DNA of 64,000 nt from assembly GCA_017164015.1 (NCBI GenBank), contig CP071065.1, positions 2,508,501 to 2,572,500 on the forward strand, given 5' to 3'. This stretch comes from Nostoc sp. UHCC 0702 (GTDB taxonomy: Bacteria > Cyanobacteriota > Cyanobacteriia > Cyanobacteriales > Nostocaceae). Positions within the stretch are counted from its first letter, which is position 1; each line of letters opens with the position of its first letter. The position numbers were made by a program, and so were the translations under genes. Positions 43,713-52,015 of the stretch are shown piece by piece. The notes under the pieces are model-generated. The model did no database searches and was not told where the DNA came from. It saw only the letters and a list, made by a program, of their open reading frames with translations.

Positions 43713-43994
43713 ATGTCAGTTAAACTATTACCCGACCTTGGAGATTTAGCTGAAGGGTTAGGAGTTACAGGGATTCTAGGAATAGTTCTTATACCTGTGT
43801 TCCTTCCAGTTCTAGGTAGTGTTGGCAGGCCCATAGCTAAAGCGGCTGTCAAAAGTGGAATCCTTTTTTATCAAAAAAATAAAGGAACTTTGGCACAATT
43901 AAGTGAAGCTTGGCAAGACATCATAGCAGAAGCCAAAGGAGAGGTCGGTGAAGCAACAATGAAATCGGCCCAACCAACAGAAACTTCAACCTGA
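43713..43994 (+). CDS. DUF5132-type small protein
   Basis: 93 residues: an N-terminal hydrophobic helix (GVTGILGIVLIPVFLPVLG, about 17-36) followed by an amphipathic helical region (AKAAVKSGILFYQKNKGTLAQLSEAWQDIIAEAKGE), matching the DUF5132 pattern. Function unknown; probably membrane-associated. Ribosome site AAGGAAGG is strong. Confidence 0.75.
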   Translation: MSVKLLPDLGDLAEGLGVTGILGIVLIPVFLPVLGSVGRPIAKAAVKSGILFYQKNKGTLAQLSEAWQDIIAEAKGEVGEATMKSAQPTETST

Positions 43995-44106
43995 TTGCAA
44001 AAAAACGGTTGGAATCGTATTTTTGACATTCAACAGCGGCATATATTCCAACGATGCTTGGGAAGGGTTTGTGTGCATTATATCCAAATTACTTGGAGGT
44101 AAAAAA

Positions 44107-44736
44107 TTAATTGACCCGAATAATTTTTGCCGACTCGATATGCCACATCCTTTCCTTGGCGGTTGAACCAGGAACATCATTAACACGTCTTAAGACATAA
44201 CTACCTTTAAAGTGCTTGGTGGTGCCATTAACACTTTTGGCAGTGATAGTAACAGGAATTTCTATATAAGATGAGCCTGCTGCGCCATCAATCCTACCAG
44301 GTTTTCCAATCTTGACTTGAGAAGAAAGTGTATTTTTAAAGCCTTGCTGGAATTGCTCAAAAGTAAGTTGGCTAGCAGCACCATCATTAGACCAATCTTC
44401 ATAAGCACTTTTGTAGTCTCGACGATTAATGGCATTATAATAATGACGAATAACTTGCACTGCCTGTTTTTGAGGGTCTTCTGTACTCCGATAGGCAACA
44501 CTAGAAGATGTTGATTGTGGAACGACTCCAACATTTTGACGGCTTTGGGCAAAAGATGATATTTCTGATTGAGAATGAGCCACAGAACTCGCTACAGTCT
44601 TAACATCTAAAGAAGGTTGTTGGATGTTTTGTCGAGCAATAGATGCTTGACAAGCTGTCATGGCGATAGACAATACCCCTGTGAATAATACAGATTTGCG
44701 GTTTATGTTGCTAAAAACTACACTTTTATGACTCAT
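44107..44736 (-). CDS. Lipoprotein with NTF2-like domain
   Basis: 209 residues. Lipoprotein leader with lipobox-like SIAMTAC (Cys29), a Ser/Gln-rich linker to about residue 80, then an NTF2-like alpha+beta domain (VIRHYYNAINRRDYKSAYEDWSN ... FKNTLSSQVKIGKPGRI ... YIEIPVTITAKSVNGT). Such domains commonly bind small ligands or peptides; no ligand is inferred. Single gene. Confidence 0.75.
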   Translation of the reverse strand: MSHKSVVFSNINRKSVLFTGVLSIAMTACQASIARQNIQQPSLDVKTVASSVAHSQSEISSFAQSRQNVGVVPQSTSSSVAYRSTEDPQKQAVQVIRHYYNAINRRDYKSAYEDWSNDGAASQLTFEQFQQGFKNTLSSQVKIGKPGRIDGAAGSSYIEIPVTITAKSVNGTTKHFKGSYVLRRVNDVPGSTAKERMWHIESAKIIRVN

Positions 44737-45099
44737 GGTAAATTAACTCAACTACTAAACTATTAATACCAATGGAAACATCAAACTACAGTTGATTGTT
44801 CAAAAGACGTAATTAACTGAATGTTGTTGCAATCATCAGCGTAAAACAAACATATGACCATTGACCATTGACCATTGACTCTTGACCATTGACCATTGAC
44901 CATTGACCATTAGACCTCTTGCAAAAGTCGTTCTTTGCGATCTTTTCTTTGCGCCTTTGCGACGCCAGTTGCTTCAAGTCGGCAGAGCCGCCCAACGCAC
45001 TGGCTCGCCTTTGCGTGAGGCAAAAAAATATTTATGCAAGAGGTCTATTGACTCTTGACCATTGACTCTTGACTCTTGACTCTTGACTGATTGTGTTTG
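44737..45099. other. Intergenic short repeats with MITE E inserted
   Basis: (TTGACCA)n repeats at about 44850-44910 and 45048-45085 appear split by the family E element at 44911-45047. No gene. Confidence 0.65.
44911..45047. mobile_element. MITE-like element, family E
   Basis: Terminal inverted repeats TAGACCTCTTGCA (44911-44923) and TGCAAGAGGTCTA (45035-45047). The inside has dispersed motifs (CTTTGCGCCTTTGCG, GCCGCCCAACGCACTGG). It lies within a TTGACCA heptamer array, showing insertion into repeat DNA. Confidence 0.85.
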
Positions 45100-46080
45100 T
45101 CAAACTTTAGGCGAAGCGAGGGCACTTAATAGTAGCAGTGACCACGGTACTTTAATATCAGGTACAAGCCAAGAATACTGTCTGAGTATGGGTAAGGCTG
45201 CGGGTAGCACAAAACGTAGAGAACGTAGCGACGCAGGACGAGAACCATCTTGATCTACTAAATTATATTGTTTAGCCAATTCCGCAACAATTTGCACATG
45301 TCCTGTACGACGGATGACATTTGGTTCACTAGCAAGTGCAGCAATAACTCGTCCTGTTAATAAAGGAGTTTCCCAATTATAGCGATCGCTAATCAATAAG
45401 CTCTTTGGGTCAGTCAGATTTTGTTCTTTCATTTCAGACGCAAACTGAGAAAACAGTTCAGTCTGCACAATACCCGGCCAAATGGAAACAGAAGCGACAT
45501 TATGCGGCTTGAGTTCAACAGCCATATCAGCAGCCAAGCGATCGCATCCTGCTTTACCAGCACCATAGGCGGTACCAAAGATATAAGACAACCCACCCCA
45601 GGAGGAAATAGTGCAAATCAGTCCAGATTTACGCTTAGTCATCATTTGGGCTGCAAAAACACTTGCAATATAATGGCTACGCAAACCAACGTTGTTACAA
45701 GCATCCCAAAGACTGGGGTTACAATCCCAAAAAGGTTGTCCATTAGCATCTGCTAAAGCCTGCACACCTGCGTAAGCATTATTTACGAGTAAATCAAGTT
45801 GTCCGTGTTGTTCATCTTGAATACGTTCAAACAGCAACCGCACTTGTTCATCGTCACTGTGGTCTACCTGTACGGGAATGCATACACCACCAGCTGCTTC
45901 AACCGCTAAGTGTGTTTCACCAAGACTACCATAGACGCGATCGCCAGTATCAGATTTGTTGAGGCTGCGTCCTGTAATATACACAGTTGCACCGGCTTCA
46001 CCAAGACCAATAGCAATTCCCCGACCAATTCCCCGCGTCGCGCCCGTGACTAATGTTACTTTTCCTTGAAGATGTTTCAT
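45100..46080 (-). CDS. SDR family oxidoreductase
   Basis: 326 residues, NAD(P)-dependent short-chain dehydrogenase. Rossmann motif TGATRGIGRG (residues 13-22), NNAYAG (about 104), catalytic Ser in ISSWGG and Tyr-x-x-x-Lys in YGAGKAG (about 173-177), and WPGIVQTE. It resembles DHRS1-type SDRs, with a longer C-terminus than usual (about 70 extra residues). Substrate unknown. Confidence 0.9.
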   Translation of the reverse strand: MKHLQGKVTLVTGATRGIGRGIAIGLGEAGATVYITGRSLNKSDTGDRVYGSLGETHLAVEAAGGVCIPVQVDHSDDEQVRLLFERIQDEQHGQLDLLVNNAYAGVQALADANGQPFWDCNPSLWDACNNVGLRSHYIASVFAAQMMTKRKSGLICTISSWGGLSYIFGTAYGAGKAGCDRLAADMAVELKPHNVASVSIWPGIVQTELFSQFASEMKEQNLTDPKSLLISDRYNWETPLLTGRVIAALASEPNVIRRTGHVQIVAELAKQYNLVDQDGSRPASLRSLRFVLPAALPILRQYSWLVPDIKVPWSLLLLSALASPKV

Positions 46081-46148
46081 TTATTTTTGAAAGTTTGTCT
46101 ACACTATATATAACTTGACCCAAGTCTTCATGGAGCAGTACAGACCTC

Positions 46149-46877
46149 ATGTCTAAAAAGCCGTTTCAAAGTCGTCTGTTTGGCTCAAACACACCTCATA
46201 CACTTTCAGAAAAATGGCAAAAAAGGGAAGCGCAAGTAGCATATCGCTTTAACCAACAGTATCAAAATCACACCTTTGAACTACCACCAGAAGTCCAGGA
46301 AATGCCAATATATCAAGAATGGATTTCTGGCATCTTGACAGGGAGAATTGTATCTCCTTTCTGGGAAATTGCTCAACCTCAAAAGAATCAGCACTGTTTA
46401 GATATAGGCTGCGGTGTCAGTTTTTTAATCTATCCTTGGCGAGATTGGCAAGCATATTTTTATGGACAAGAAATCAGTAATGTAGCAGTAGATACTCTTA
46501 ATTCCCGTGGTTCCCAACTGAACTCAAAGCTATTCAAAGGAGTCGAGTTAGGCCCAGCGTATCAATTAAACTACTCATCAGATCAGTTTGACCTAGCGAT
46601 CGCCACAGGATTTAGTTGTTATTTTCCCCTAGAATATTGGACTAGTGTTTTAGAGGAAGTCAAACGAGTATTAAAACCAAATGGACAATTTGTGTTTGAC
46701 ATCCTCAATTCACAACAGCCTTTAGCAGAAGATTGGGCAGTTCTAGAAACCTATTTAGGTGCTGAGGTGTTTTTAGAACCTGTAGTTGAGTGGGAAAAAA
46801 CAATCAAAGCTGCTGGTGCTAAAGTAGTGACGCGTCAATCAGGAGAATTATTTGACTTATACAAAATAAGGTTTTAA
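46149..46877 (+). CDS. Class I SAM-dependent methyltransferase
   Basis: 242 residues. SAM-binding motif I is HCLDIGCGVSFLIYPW (residues about 85-100), motif II/post I around FYGQEISNVAVDTL, then FDLAIATGFSCYFP and VLKPNGQFVFDILNS (motif III). The N-terminal 80 residues are helical and may form a lid. The substrate cannot be read. Confidence 0.88.
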   Translation: MSKKPFQSRLFGSNTPHTLSEKWQKREAQVAYRFNQQYQNHTFELPPEVQEMPIYQEWISGILTGRIVSPFWEIAQPQKNQHCLDIGCGVSFLIYPWRDWQAYFYGQEISNVAVDTLNSRGSQLNSKLFKGVELGPAYQLNYSSDQFDLAIATGFSCYFPLEYWTSVLEEVKRVLKPNGQFVFDILNSQQPLAEDWAVLETYLGAEVFLEPVVEWEKTIKAAGAKVVTRQSGELFDLYKIRF

Positions 46878-46881
46878 CTTT

Positions 46882-46914
46882 AGATACCCGACTTCTTCAA
46901 TAAGTCGGGTATCT
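46882..46914. terminator. Hairpin after the methyltransferase gene
   Basis: AGATACCCGACTT (46882-46894) and AAGTCGGGTATCT (46902-46914), a perfect 13-bp stem 5 bp after the stop codon. There is no T-run, so it may be a dispersed palindrome; a related one is at about 56948-56973. Confidence 0.6.
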
Positions 46915-46947
46915 GGTCAGTCAATACTTCTAATTTAGTGATAATTT

Positions 46948-47472
46948 ATGTCTAAATTCGCCAAATTATTTTCACGTCTAATTAACTGGTGGCATGTTAC
47001 TACCAGAGTAATGATAACTATTTGTATAACAGCAGGAGTATTAATTATTTTCGCAAGCAATGCGCCTATAAGTTATGCTGAAACTGTTTTACCAAATGCC
47101 ACTGTATATCACAGTCCTGAATGTACCTGTTGTGGTAAGTGGATAAACCACTTAAAAGCACAAGGTTTCCCAATCAAAAAAATACCTACAAATGACATCG
47201 AAGAAGTTAAACAAAAATACAACGTCCCCAATAACTTGACCTCTTGTCACACAGCAATCATCAATGGATATGTCATAGAAGGACATGTACCAGCAGATGA
47301 TATCAAACGTCTGCTAGCAGAAAAGCCGAATGTTACAGGCTTAACCGTACCCCAAATGCCAGTAGGAACGCCAGGAATGGAAATAGGAAATCAAAAAGAC
47401 CCATTTACTGTATTTTCTTTTGCTCCCAAAGGCAGAGTAGCAGCATTCAATAAATACGATGCTAATTCGTAA
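46948..47472 (+). CDS. DUF411 domain metal-binding protein, exported
   Basis: 174 residues. N-terminal membrane segment or signal (about 18-45, ending NAPISYAE), then the DUF411 domain: YHSPECTCCGKWINHLKAQGF with the CxCC metal site, LTSCHTAIINGYVIEGHVPA (Cys-His) and VTGLTVPQMPVGTPGMEIGNQKDPF. Family members are linked to copper and other metal handling. Probably periplasmic and anchored. Confidence 0.88.
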   Translation: MSKFAKLFSRLINWWHVTTRVMITICITAGVLIIFASNAPISYAETVLPNATVYHSPECTCCGKWINHLKAQGFPIKKIPTNDIEEVKQKYNVPNNLTSCHTAIINGYVIEGHVPADDIKRLLAEKPNVTGLTVPQMPVGTPGMEIGNQKDPFTVFSFAPKGRVAAFNKYDANS

Positions 47473-47491
47473 TTCATATGCAACAAGTCTA

Positions 47492-47656
47492 AGAGGATGT
47501 TTGAAAAGTCCTTAACTATGTATCAAATGAGTTTAGATCCCCCTAAATCCCCCTTAAAAAGGGGGACTTTAATTCTTGTTCCCCCCTTAAAAAGGGGGGT
47601 TAGGGGGGATCTGAATGTACTTAAGATAACAGCCGAATACTTTTCAAACACCCTCT
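47492..47656. mobile_element. MITE-like element, family D (copy D1)
   Basis: AGAGGATGTTTGAAAAGT (47492-47509) and ACTTTTCAAACACCCTCT (47639-47656), one mismatch. The inside has two inverted C/G-rich arms (CCCCCTTAAAAAGGGGG). No gene. Confidence 0.87.
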
Positions 47657-47682
47657 AATGACCATTGACCATTGACCATTGA

Positions 47683-50205
47683 CTATTGACTCTTTTCTTG
47701 AAGCAACGATCGCCAGTCTGCGATCGCCTTTTCAGTCCATAGCCAATTGTTACTCAATTTATTTACTTGAAAGTTTACAGGGTCGCCTGTAATTACCGTT
47801 TGTCGTAACTTGATAGCTTCATTCAAATATTGTGTTTGTTTACTACCACTTTGATTCAGTGCAGCTTTATACAATCCAATGGCTAAACCAGCATAAGAAG
47901 TTAAACCATCTGGAGGTACTGCTGCTTTCAAAGATATTTGTGCAGCAGAGGCTGTATTTTGCTGTTTGAGAGCTAAATTCAAAGCTTTAAACCAAGCATC
48001 ATTGGCTCGGTTAAGATTGCCTTCAGCGTAGTAGGCAAAGCCCAAAGCATTATTATACACCAGCGATTCTGGTTGAGCCTTGACAGCACTTTCCCAATAA
48101 CGGCGGGCATCATCAATACTAAATTTATTGTCTCCAATCTGGACAAATTGCCACGCTAATCGCCCCTTGAGAAAGTAGACATTTGCATCCTCAGCTTGCT
48201 TTGAGGGTATCAAATTCAGGGCAGTTTGAGCAGCAGGAAATGCCCCACGATTCAGTAATTCTTCCACAGCTGCAAGCCCGGCTTGTAAGTCACCTTGGCT
48301 TAATTTTTCCGTAGCAGTAGCAGTCACAATTCCAGTAGCAGAGGTCTTTAAATCAAGTTTAGAGTTGCCCGCAGCTGGCGAAGAATTTAGGGTAACTTCT
48401 GGTATATTAGGTAATTGTGATTGTCGATTTTGCCACCACCAACCTAAACCCAAAGCAGCTGAAGCCGCAGTTGCTCCGACAATGCCTAAAATCGGTCGCA
48501 GTTGACGACGAACACGAGATTTCAAGGGAACTTTTGGTGATGAGGTCAATTGAGAATTATCTCCACCTGCTGCCAAATTCTGGCTAGCTTCAGTTATCGC
48601 TTCCGGAATTTCTCCCCTAGTCCTTAATTGCCTATTAAAAGCAGCAATTTCAAAAGAAACCTGTTCTTGTGGAAGATTATTTTCTCTAATCTGTGGTTTG
48701 GTCTCCTCAGTCGTATCAGGTTGCTCATTTCCTGCTTTTTGGTTATCTAGCTGGCGAAACAAATCCGAAACCAAAGCCGAATCTTCTGCATAGCTTGGGT
48801 CATCATACTCAATTTCATCAACGAGATCGCCCCAAGTCTCTTCACCTAGCCAGTCTAGCCCAGAAGAATCATGAACCAAACTAGAGGGCATCATGTCGCC
48901 GATTGGTAAATGTATGTCTTCAATATCATCCCCCATCCCAGAGTACGTCGCTGGGGGAGTTGACTTTAAAGGTGGTCTATAATCGTTCAGTGATTCCGCA
49001 TTTGCATTAAAAGAAGTTTCCAAAGAGAGAAAACCGTCAAACTCTGGCTGGAGATACAAAATTGGTAACGCCCAGTAAGTCTGATGAGAACCATAAGCAG
49101 AAATTAATCCCTGACGCATCCGACTGACACACAAATCTACGGGATATCCCTGACTGAGGTTGCGGTAAAACAATTGTGTCAGCGTTAGCGCGACTTCATC
49201 GGGAATGCGTTCTGACATAGCCAACACGCTTCTGATCCCGCGCTTGACTAAACTTTCTGTGAGGTTACGTTCACCTGTTTCCCCAACAATGTCGGACGTA
49301 GCGGTGTATGCTCCCCAGCAGGAGTTAAACACTGCCATTTGAATGTTATTGTTAACGAGCAAGCCTGCTAAATCATCACCACTCAGGGTTTCTGTTAAAC
49401 CAGTTCTACTACTAACCAGATAAATTTCTCCGCCGTTCGGCCCCAAGCTACTATGGCCAGAATAGTGCAGAACATGGTATCTTCCTTGCTCTAAAGCCTG
49501 CGTCAATTCTTCCCGCCCTGGCTGGTCTAGCAAGGTGAGTTCAATTTCGGGTAAATGATTGCCATTTTCGGCATTTCGTGGTATACTTCTGCTTAATTCT
49601 GCTTGTAGTCTGATAGATTCTTGTTTGAGGAGGTCAAGGCGCACTTGATCTGGGGGAGACGCAAGTACCATCAAGACTTTTACACCAGGTTCTTGTGCTA
49701 ATTTCGGTATGTTTCTCGATGGAAAGCGAGATGCTGCTGCCAGAATTCCGCTTTGGTAGCGAGAAAAAGCAACATAAGGGCCAGTTGCCAGGGGGCGATC
49801 GCCTGCGTGCATCACTTCCCAAGGCAGACGTGCCAACCTTGTATCCTTTAACCCCAAGCGCAGACGCAGTACTTGTTGGTGATTTTGGGCAATACCTTGG
49901 GCAGTAATCCAACTATCTCTAAGAGTGCCTTGAAACAGTGCATTATAAAACTGTTGACCCAATGCCACCAAGTTGACAGCGTTCCTAGCGATGTCGCTTT
50001 CACGTCCACTAAAAGGTAACACATCACCTTGCAATACCGACTTGAGTGGGTCATTCATCAAATATCCAGCCGCCGCCAACCACTCACCGACTGGCCAAGT
50101 CACAAGTTCTTCTGCCAATGGCACTCCAGGCGCGACTCGTTCCGTCCGCACCAAGTAGTCATTTTGCCCTACAGGAGTTACCGAAATGTGGAATTCCTGG
50201 GTCAC
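47683..50205 (-). CDS. hetF: Heterocyst differentiation protease HetF (CHAT domain)
   Basis: 840 residues. N-terminal domain, then a CHAT caspase-like domain (about 105-400) with the histidine of LHYSGHSS (about 251) and cysteine of FNSCWGAY (about 296), a linker, one membrane helix (LGIVGATAASAALGLGWWW, about 580-600) and C-terminal TPR-like helices (about 640-830). Matches HetF of Anabaena in order, length and neighbours: an NsiR1 array lies upstream. HetF is needed for heterocyst differentiation and limits HetR levels with PatA. Start is GTG, with AGGAGAA 6 bp upstream; a small upstream frame ends in a GTGA overlap with it. Confidence 0.93.
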   Translation of the reverse strand: MTQEFHISVTPVGQNDYLVRTERVAPGVPLAEELVTWPVGEWLAAAGYLMNDPLKSVLQGDVLPFSGRESDIARNAVNLVALGQQFYNALFQGTLRDSWITAQGIAQNHQQVLRLRLGLKDTRLARLPWEVMHAGDRPLATGPYVAFSRYQSGILAAASRFPSRNIPKLAQEPGVKVLMVLASPPDQVRLDLLKQESIRLQAELSRSIPRNAENGNHLPEIELTLLDQPGREELTQALEQGRYHVLHYSGHSSLGPNGGEIYLVSSRTGLTETLSGDDLAGLLVNNNIQMAVFNSCWGAYTATSDIVGETGERNLTESLVKRGIRSVLAMSERIPDEVALTLTQLFYRNLSQGYPVDLCVSRMRQGLISAYGSHQTYWALPILYLQPEFDGFLSLETSFNANAESLNDYRPPLKSTPPATYSGMGDDIEDIHLPIGDMMPSSLVHDSSGLDWLGEETWGDLVDEIEYDDPSYAEDSALVSDLFRQLDNQKAGNEQPDTTEETKPQIRENNLPQEQVSFEIAAFNRQLRTRGEIPEAITEASQNLAAGGDNSQLTSSPKVPLKSRVRRQLRPILGIVGATAASAALGLGWWWQNRQSQLPNIPEVTLNSSPAAGNSKLDLKTSATGIVTATATEKLSQGDLQAGLAAVEELLNRGAFPAAQTALNLIPSKQAEDANVYFLKGRLAWQFVQIGDNKFSIDDARRYWESAVKAQPESLVYNNALGFAYYAEGNLNRANDAWFKALNLALKQQNTASAAQISLKAAVPPDGLTSYAGLAIGLYKAALNQSGSKQTQYLNEAIKLRQTVITGDPVNFQVNKLSNNWLWTEKAIADWRSLLQEKSQ

Positions 50206-50349
50206 AGCTTCTCCTGTTTGCCTCCTAAATCTAGTTTGAAACGCGAAAGTTTCAAGTCGATTTTTCGCTCCTTCTGATACCTTAGATGCATCCTGCTATT
50301 TAATGTTTCTAAACTCAGTTGTTTTGCTTTGTGTGCTTCTACAACTTTA
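50206..50349 (-). promoter_or_regulatory. hetF leader region
   Basis: This belongs to the hetF 5' region. It includes the ribosome site and, on the minus strand, the lower part of an open frame (50202-50426 from ATG) that ends in a GTGA overlap with hetF. NsiR1 copy 1 lies further upstream on the opposite strand, so a long hetF leader would be complementary to it. Confidence 0.45.
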
Positions 50350-50355
50350 TCCGGA
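50350..50355 (+). promoter_or_regulatory. DIF motif TCCGGA of NsiR1 copy 1
   Basis: TCCGGA lies 41 bp before the ATGCACC start of the RNA unit, near the -35 position, as in HetR-dependent DIF-class promoters. Confidence 0.8.
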
Positions 50356-50390
50356 TTGGTTGGCATCGGCATAGAACACTTTATTGGTAG

Positions 50391-50447
50391 ATGCACCTTG
50401 ATCTTCAACTCCCCTAGTCGGCTCATGCCTATTGGGGGTTTTTTTAA
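50391..50447 (+). ncRNA. nsiR1: NsiR1-type small RNA, copy 1 (diverged)
   Basis: Starts ATGCACCTTGATC and ends in a CCCC...GGGGG hairpin with seven T. The core differs from copies 2-5 (TAGTCGGCTCATGCCTATT against TGGCTGGCTAACACTGGCT). It is closest to hetF and on the opposite strand, so it can pair with the hetF leader. Identification as NsiR1 is from the array, promoter and hetF context. Confidence 0.8.
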
Positions 50448-50605
50448 TTTTGGCAAACAGTCACAACCAGCAATACAAGCATTCTCTACCAGAAAATATA
50501 GCTTAATACAAAATTGCTCCTTGAGAATTAAATTCTCTAATTGACCAATATTAACTGTTTTTTTTTATACTTAATACCAGTTACAACCATATTATGAGAT
50601 ATTTA

Positions 50606-50611
50606 TCCGGA
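50606..50611 (+). promoter_or_regulatory. DIF motif TCCGGA of NsiR1 copy 2
   Basis: Same 41-bp spacing to the unit start as in every copy. Confidence 0.85.
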
Positions 50612-50646
50612 AGGCGCTGTTTGAGGTGCGAACAATTAATTGGTAG

Positions 50647-50701
50647 ATGCACCCTGATAACTAACTCCCCTGGCTGGCTAACACTGGCTGGGGGATTTTT
50701 T
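50647..50701 (+). ncRNA. nsiR1: NsiR1-type small RNA, copy 2
   Basis: ATGCACCCTGATAACTAACT followed by a CCCC...GGGGG terminator hairpin and a T-run; about 55 nt, the size expected for NsiR1. Confidence 0.88.
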
Positions 50702-50739
50702 CAAAGAACATCACCAACAACCATATTATGAAACATTTA

Positions 50740-50745
50740 TCCGGA
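50740..50745 (+). promoter_or_regulatory. DIF motif TCCGGA of NsiR1 copy 3
   Basis: Context TTATCCGGAAGGCGCTGTTTG is almost the same as at copy 2. Confidence 0.85.
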
Positions 50746-50780
50746 AGGCGCTGTTTGAGCTGTGAACAATTAATTGGTAG

Positions 50781-50836
50781 ATGCACCCTGATAACTAACT
50801 CCCCTGGCTGGCTAACACTGGCTGGGGGATTTTTTT
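50781..50836 (+). ncRNA. nsiR1: NsiR1-type small RNA, copy 3
   Basis: Identical core to copy 2; the T-run is one base longer. It begins 134 bp after copy 2. Confidence 0.88.
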
Positions 50837-50863
50837 CGGTGTAGTGCGATGATCAGAGATTTA

Positions 50864-50869
50864 TCCGGA
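50864..50869 (+). promoter_or_regulatory. DIF motif TCCGGA of NsiR1 copy 4
   Basis: Same spacing (41 bp). Confidence 0.85.
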
Positions 50870-50904
50870 AGATGCTGTTTGAGGTGTGAACAATTAATTG
50901 GTAG

Positions 50905-50960
50905 ATGCACCCTGATAACTAACTCCCCTGGCTGGCTAACACTGGCTGGGGGATTTTTTT
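50905..50960 (+). ncRNA. nsiR1: NsiR1-type small RNA, copy 4
   Basis: Identical core. It begins exactly 124 bp after copy 3, the period of the recent tandem duplication. Confidence 0.88.
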
Positions 50961-50987
50961 CGGTGTAGTGCGATGATCAGAGATTTA

Positions 50988-50993
50988 TCCGGA
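50988..50993 (+). promoter_or_regulatory. DIF motif TCCGGA of NsiR1 copy 5
   Basis: Same spacing (41 bp). Confidence 0.85.
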
Positions 50994-51028
50994 AGATGCT
51001 GTTTGAGGTGCGAACAATTAATTGGTAG

Positions 51029-51084
51029 ATGCACCCTGATAATTAACTCCCCTGGCTGGCTAACACTGGCTGGGGGATTTTTTT
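51029..51084 (+). ncRNA. nsiR1: NsiR1-type small RNA, copy 5
   Basis: One substitution in the 5' part (AATTAACT). Begins 124 bp after copy 4. Last recognisable unit. Confidence 0.87.
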
Positions 51085-52015
51085 AACCTAAGTTGCGTTT
51101 TATTACCTTCCGCGTTCGTCCTCTGGGAAAATTATACAGCCAACAACAAAATAGAGGTTGGGTGTAGCGCAACCTCTATTTTGCATATTCCCCTCCGTTG
51201 TTCTTGCTGGAGGGGATTTCATAACCTTTGCGATCGCCTGAATCAATAACTAGCAACTTGGGTTAAGCATTATATTAGGTTTTAAAGGGAACGGGTAACA
51301 GTTCGATACCCCATAATTAAATTATGGGGATTTGTATAAGGACGCATTGAAACTTCATTGCTTGCGCCCAGAACGTTTCAAATATGCAAGATTTTTTCAT
51401 CAAGAAATTTACTTGTTCTGTAACCGAGTATTCGGGCAGGATTTTATCTATTTCCCTATTCCCTATTCCCGCACCCGTTGCGGCTTGGTCACAGTTCCTG
51501 CTCTTCTTCATAAAACCAAATTTCTAACAACAGTGTTAAGCCAATCAGCCAGAGAAAGCAAAAAAGCGAAAACCAGAATATTCCCATCATTGCTATTACC
51601 TCCAACAAAGCTTATTATTCACATCGCTCTATAATGCTAGTATTTGCCAGAGAACCTTTTTACTTTTCTATTAGGTGCGACAAATAATAATTCTTCACCT
51701 TTGTTAATAAAACTTCTCTTAGCAAACATCACTACAAAATATCTTTAGCAAGATAAAATAGTAGTTTGAGATGAACGATAAAAGAGTAATTTTCTCTTAT
51801 TTGAGCCAGCCAAATAAATTATCACTCATCAAATACAGAATAACTACTTAAATTAATAAAAATAAATCATTTCTAGCTGCGTAAGTTCAGTTTACAGAAC
51901 AAGTTTTGAGTCTGAACTGCTCACAATAGCGACTCTGCGCTAGACTAGAGGCATTGCGATAAAAATCTCTGGCAGTAAGTTCAATGGACTACTAATTTTC
52001 ACCACTCCAGCGACA
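51085..52015. other. Structured intergenic region after the NsiR1 array
   Basis: Three hairpins follow each other: 51148-51182, 51190-51215 and 51309-51329 (CCCCATAAT, loop TAA, ATTATGGGG). The rest, to 52015, is AT-rich with the motif CCCTATTCCCTATTCCCGC and no supported gene. Short frames on either strand (about 60-100 codons) lack motifs. Confidence 0.5.
51148..51182. terminator. Hairpin AAAATAGAGGTTG/CAACCTCTATTTT
   Basis: Perfect 13-bp stem with a 9-base loop and T-run on both sides, so it works as a terminator in either direction. It is followed closely by a second stem (CCCCTCC, 51190-51196, with GGAGGGG, 51209-51215). Together they could be the 3' part of an unannotated small RNA. 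Confidence 0.7.

Noticed and set aside
51290..51331. GTTCGATACCCC with a following hairpin, resembling a tRNA T-arm
   Set aside because: No acceptor, D or anticodon arms can be placed around it; it is a simple palindrome.
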